Below are positions 61,471 to 64,000 of a stretch of DNA of 64,000 nt, one piece after another. The DNA is from JANNMJ01 sp031426455 (lineage in GTDB: Bacteria > Bacteroidota > Bacteroidia > Cytophagales > Hymenobacteraceae). The notes under the pieces are model-generated. The model saw only the letters and a program-made list of their open reading frames with translations. It did no database searches and was not told where the DNA came from. Position 1 is the stretch's first letter, and each line of letters opens with the position of its first letter. The translations under genes were made by a program, and so were the position numbers. Where the stretch lies: contig JANPLI010000105.1 of NCBI GenBank assembly GCA_031426455.1, positions 29,901 to 93,900 of the forward strand, written 5' to 3'.

Positions 61471-62783
61471 GTAATCGGCCCTCCTTTCCATTCGCGCACG
61501 TGCCGCAGCACCAGGGCGCGCAGCCCTTCCACGGAAGCCTCGCCGGGCAGCTCCCGGACGCGCACGGGCACGCTGTACACTGGCACCCCGGCCAGCGCGG
61601 GCCGGAGGGCGCCGTCAGCCGTCAGCAGGCGGGCGGCGTCCTTGCCGGTGGTCAGCACGGGCGCGTGGTGCGCGCGGGCGGCGGCGGCTACGGCCGTCAG
61701 TTCCGCATCCGTAAAGACGTGATGATCCGCGAAAGCAAAGCGCGCGGCCAGGGTGTGGCCGGCCTGCAACAGATGCTCGTAGAGCGGCGCGGGATTATCG
61801 ATGGCGGTGAGGATGATGAGCGGGGTGGTGGGGTGGTGAGGTAGTGGGGTGGTCGGATGGTGGGGTGGTGGTGATTCAATACCGCGCGCTGCCGCTGAAA
61901 CTCCTGCGTGAGGCGCCGGGACCTCCAAGTGAGGCGCCGGGACCTCCAAGTAGGGCGCCGGGACCTCCAAGTCGGCTTCATCCAGACCTAAACCCCAAAC
62001 CCTAAACCCTAAACCCCCCACCGGCACCCACGCTCCGTAGTCGTAGGCGGTGAAAAAGACTGGCTTCTCCTCCCCCGCTGCCCGGCGAATGGCGGCCAGA
62101 TTCAACCCGCGCACGGCCTGGGCGCGGGTGCCGGCGGGTGGGCATTTTGTGATGATGACTGCATCGGCGCGGCGGGCACCGGTGGCGAACTCGCGCAGCC
62201 GTCCCAGCGGCAGTACCCGGTCGGCGGGAAATGGCCGGACCAACTCGGTGAGCAGCAGCCGCAACGACGGGCGCACGGCGCGGTGCTGAAAGGCATCGTC
62301 CAGCACCACCACGGCGGGCGGGGCGGGCTGCGTCAGGAGAGCGCGGATACCGGCGCGGCGGTCTTCACTCACAGCCACGATCAGTTGCTGCTGCTGCATC
62401 GCCAGGGCGAAGCGGCGGGCTTGTTCGAGCGGCTCATCGCCCACATTAGCAGCGGTTTCGGTAGCCGTCACGAGGCGAAAGCCGCGCGTCCGGCGGCCAT
62501 AACCCCGGCTCAGCAGCGCTACCCGATGCCCGGCGCTCAATAGGGCTTCCACCACGTAGGCGGCGTGCGGCGACTTCCCAGTGCCGCCCACCCGCAGGTT
62601 GCCCAGCACGATGACGGGCACCGCAAAGGCTTCGGAAACCAGCATCCCCCGGTCGTAGAGCCAGTTGCGCACGGCCATCCCCCAGCCGTAGCCGAAGCGC
62701 GCCAGGACCAGGGTCAGCGTCAGCAGAGCAAAGATTTCGGGCAGAAGCGGCGGCAAACAGGCGGGGCGGAAGGTCCATCGCAA
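61467..62783 (-). CDS. lpxK: tetraacyldisaccharide 4'-kinase (lipid A) with repeat insertion
   Basis: A 438-residue LpxK that phosphorylates the 4' position of the lipid A precursor at the inner membrane. Walker A is in VIVLGNLRVGGTGKSPHAAY. An amphipathic N-terminal helix (IFALLTLTLVLARFGYGW) and VVVLDDAFQHRAV (DDAFQHR motif) are present, as is the C-terminal FADHHVFTDAEL. Between AYDYGAWVPVG and LIILTAIDNPAPL it carries about 65 extra residues encoded by four repeat families (see 61823-62019). The first start is TTG 62783; TTG 62756 is possible because a -7 box overlaps 62783. Unusual length for the family (about 350). Confidence 0.9.
   Translation of the reverse strand: MRWTFRPACLPPLLPEIFALLTLTLVLARFGYGWGMAVRNWLYDRGMLVSEAFAVPVIVLGNLRVGGTGKSPHAAYVVEALLSAGHRVALLSRGYGRRTRGFRLVTATETAANVGDEPLEQARRFALAMQQQQLIVAVSEDRRAGIRALLTQPAPPAVVVLDDAFQHRAVRPSLRLLLTELVRPFPADRVLPLGRLREFATGARRADAVIITKCPPAGTRAQAVRGLNLAAIRRAAGEEKPVFFTAYDYGAWVPVGGLGFRVWGLGLDEADLEVPAPYLEVPAPHLEVPAPHAGVSAAARGIESPPPHHPTTPLPHHPTTPLIILTAIDNPAPLYEHLLQAGHTLAARFAFADHHVFTDAELTAVAAAARAHHAPVLTTGKDAARLLTADGALRPALAGVPVYSVPVRVRELPGEASVEGLRALVLRHVREWKGGPIT
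61823..62019. repeat. composite repeat insertion inside lpxK
   Basis: Three repeat types sit in one block in frame. GGTGGTGAGG-type sequence (61823-61873, giving HHPTTPLPHHPTTP) comes first. Three 21-bp units of GAGGCGCCGGGACCTCCAAGT follow (61910-61972, giving LEVPAPY/H repeats). CCCTAAA heptamers (about 61988-62019, giving FRVWGLGL) close the block. All have relatives in intergenic regions of the window. The block is about 197 bp and keeps the frame. Confidence 0.9.
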
Positions 62784-62788
62784 AGGTA
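62781..62788 (-). promoter_or_regulatory. -7 box near the lpxK start
   Basis: TACCTTTG on the minus strand matches TAnnTTTG. It overlaps the first possible TTG start, which argues for a start at 62756 if the promoter is real. No good -33 element at 19-21 bp. Confidence 0.4.
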
Positions 62789-62843
62789 CGGGCAGGGCGC
62801 GCGGGGCACGGACCGTAACGGCGCCATAACGCCCCGCGCCAAG

Positions 62844-64000
62844 TCAGGCTGCGCCTTTCTTTCGCTCCGCGAAATAAGCCGCCAGCGCCTCCGCCGACCA
62901 CGCATTCAGGCACTTATCGGCCGTCAGGTACGCCTTGCGCCCCTGCCGGATGCCGTAGGCCATATCGGCGTAGCCGGCGGTGTTGTGGGCGTCGGGGTTG
63001 AGGGCCGTCAGCACCCCTTTTTCGAGGGCGTAGGTCAGCCAGCGCCAATCCAGATCGAGGCGGTACGGACTGGAATTCAGCTCAATGGCCACGCCGTGAT
63101 GCGCGCAGGCGTCGATGATCACCTTGAAATCGAGCGGGTAGCCGGTGCGGCGCAGCAGCAACCGCCCCGTGGGGTGCCCCAGGAACGTGGTGAACGGGTT
63201 TTCGATGGCCCGCAGCAGGCGCGCAGTGGCTTTGGCCTCGTCCATCCGCAGCCCACTATGGACGGACGCGACCACGAAGTCGAACCCGGCCAGCAGCTCG
63301 TCGTCGTAGTCGAGGGTGCCATCGGCCAGAATATCGCTTTCGATGCCCTTGAAGATGCGGAACGGCGCCAGTTCCAGGTTCAGCTCGTCGATTTCACGCC
63401 ATTGCTGGCGGACTTTCCAGTCGGGCAGCCCGCCGGCGTATTGCGCGGCGCGCGAGTGGTCGGCAATGCCGAGGTACTGGTAGCCCGCGTCGCGCAGGAA
63501 TTCCGCCATTTGCCGCAACGAGTGGGCGCCGTCGGAATACGTCGAATGGTTGTGGAGTGCGCCGCGCAAGTCGCTCATTTTAAGGAGTTCCGGCAGACTG
63601 CCGACGGCGGCACGGGCCAGCTCATCGCGCCCTTCGCGCAGCTCCGGCTCGATGCATTGGCGCAGCCCGGCGGCGGCGTAGGCGGCGGTTTCCGTCTGAA
63701 ATTCCCCCGCTAGCAGCACGTGCCGGAAGGTGTGCGGCACCGCCGCCGCCCGCCCTCCAGCGGGCGCCGTCGGCGGCGTGAGCCACTCCAGGGCAGCGGG
63801 CGGCAGCGGTGCGTCGAGGTGCGCATCAGCGCCCGTAGCCAGCAGGTGGTCGTTCACGAACGTGGCCGGCGAAGTCAGCAGCACGGCCACCGGCACCCCC
63901 GCAAACGGCCCTTCGAGGTCGGCGTGGGGGGGGCCGGGCCCCGGCCCGGCGCCGGCGGGGGGGGCCCCCCACCCCCCGGCAGCGGCGGGCCCCCCCCCCC
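62844..64000 (-). CDS. PolX-like DNA polymerase/PHP domain protein, C-terminal part (cut by edge)
   Basis: The visible part includes a PolX tail (VAVLLTSPATFVNDHLLATGADAH) and a complete PHP phosphoesterase domain: RGALHNHSTYSDGAHSL, LGIADHSRAAQYAG, VVASVHSGL, and ALNPDAHNT, which hold the His/Asp metal ligands. The gene starts outside the window. The frame is open to the edge, but the last about 75 bp are almost pure G/C runs. PolX enzymes of bacteria act in base excision repair with a PHP 3'-5' exonuclease. The downstream neighbour is lpxK. Confidence 0.88.
   Translation of the reverse strand, partial: GGGPAAAGGWGAPPAGAGPGPGPPHADLEGPFAGVPVAVLLTSPATFVNDHLLATGADAHLDAPLPPAALEWLTPPTAPAGGRAAAVPHTFRHVLLAGEFQTETAAYAAAGLRQCIEPELREGRDELARAAVGSLPELLKMSDLRGALHNHSTYSDGAHSLRQMAEFLRDAGYQYLGIADHSRAAQYAGGLPDWKVRQQWREIDELNLELAPFRIFKGIESDILADGTLDYDDELLAGFDFVVASVHSGLRMDEAKATARLLRAIENPFTTFLGHPTGRLLLRRTGYPLDFKVIIDACAHHGVAIELNSSPYRLDLDWRWLTYALEKGVLTALNPDAHNTAGYADMAYGIRQGRKAYLTADKCLNAWSAEALAAYFAERKKGAA
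63927..64000. other. low-complexity G/C run at right edge, possibly assembly artefact
   Basis: The final about 75 bases are runs of G and C (eight G, eight G, six C, ten C) with almost no A or T. The coding potential of the PolX gene is poor here. It looks like low-quality sequence at a contig end. Confidence 0.55.

Overview
The window reads as chromosomal DNA of a GC-rich member of the Bacteroidota, most probably a Hymenobacter-like bacterium (Cytophagales). The evidence is the pair of type IX secretion (T9SS) C-terminal sorting domains, Bacteroidota-type promoters (TTTG / TAnnTTTG) in front of several genes, a Porin_10-type outer-membrane protein, imelysin/TonB iron-uptake genes, DUF349 and DUF6799 proteins, and a GC-rich background broken by a few AT-rich islands. 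No plasmid or phage backbone is visible. This assignment is inference from gene content; no 16S gene is present.

Layout. 0-4.3 kb: a GH1-like gene cut by the left edge and a Leloir galactose operon (galM-galK-galT), followed by a decapitated T9SS sorting domain. 4.6-6.5 kb: a DUF4276 + AAA ATPase pair resembling OLD/PARIS-type defence modules. 6.6-11.5 kb: an MBOAT acyltransferase with two SGNH hydrolases, probably for O-acetylation of a surface glycan. 11.8-16.8 kb: a lipoprotein, pdxH, yqgE, a four-repeat DUF349 protein and tRNA-Thr(UGU). 16.9-20.5 kb: an accessory zone with two decayed transposases, an orphan PAS histidine kinase, an antitoxin-like ORF, a PD-(D/E)XK-like protein, a gene split by a stop codon and a displaced lepA 3' end. 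20.5-29.1 kb: housekeeping genes (lepA, pirin, XRE/S24 regulator, YihY, lipid kinase, SirB1-like, acyl-CoA carboxylase). 29.3-33.4 kb: a second accessory zone with an orphan DUF2384 antitoxin, a second AAA + TOPRIM-like module whose TOPRIM-like gene is frameshifted, and an AT-rich gene between inverted repeats. 33.4-40 kb: hpd, a DUF6799 protein, GNAT, PhzF, a LutA-type protein and HMG-CoA lyase. 40-48.2 kb: an iron-uptake locus (imelysin, di-heme oxidoreductase, imelysin, HTTM, TonB receptor). 48.3-53.5 kb: pirin, nitroreductase, an FRG protein and an ABC permease whose 3' end is duplicated across a small-gene segment. 53.6-64 kb: secreted proteins, a conserved Bacteroidota protein often called asparagine synthetase B, msrA, miaE, a porin, lpxK and a PolX/PHP protein running into the right edge.

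The most unusual features concern genome plasticity. First, short tandem repeats with 7-bp (or 21-bp) periods recur at gene borders and have entered the reading frames of galK (its end), the MBOAT gene and lpxK. Second, hairpin REP-like elements built on GACGGCG...CGCCGTC recur around the O-acetylation genes. Third, at two unrelated loci (lepA and an ABC permease) a displaced copy of the gene's extreme 3' end lies downstream of the intact gene, with small genes between the two copies. This resembles what integration into the 3' end of a coding gene would leave behind, but no integrase is present.
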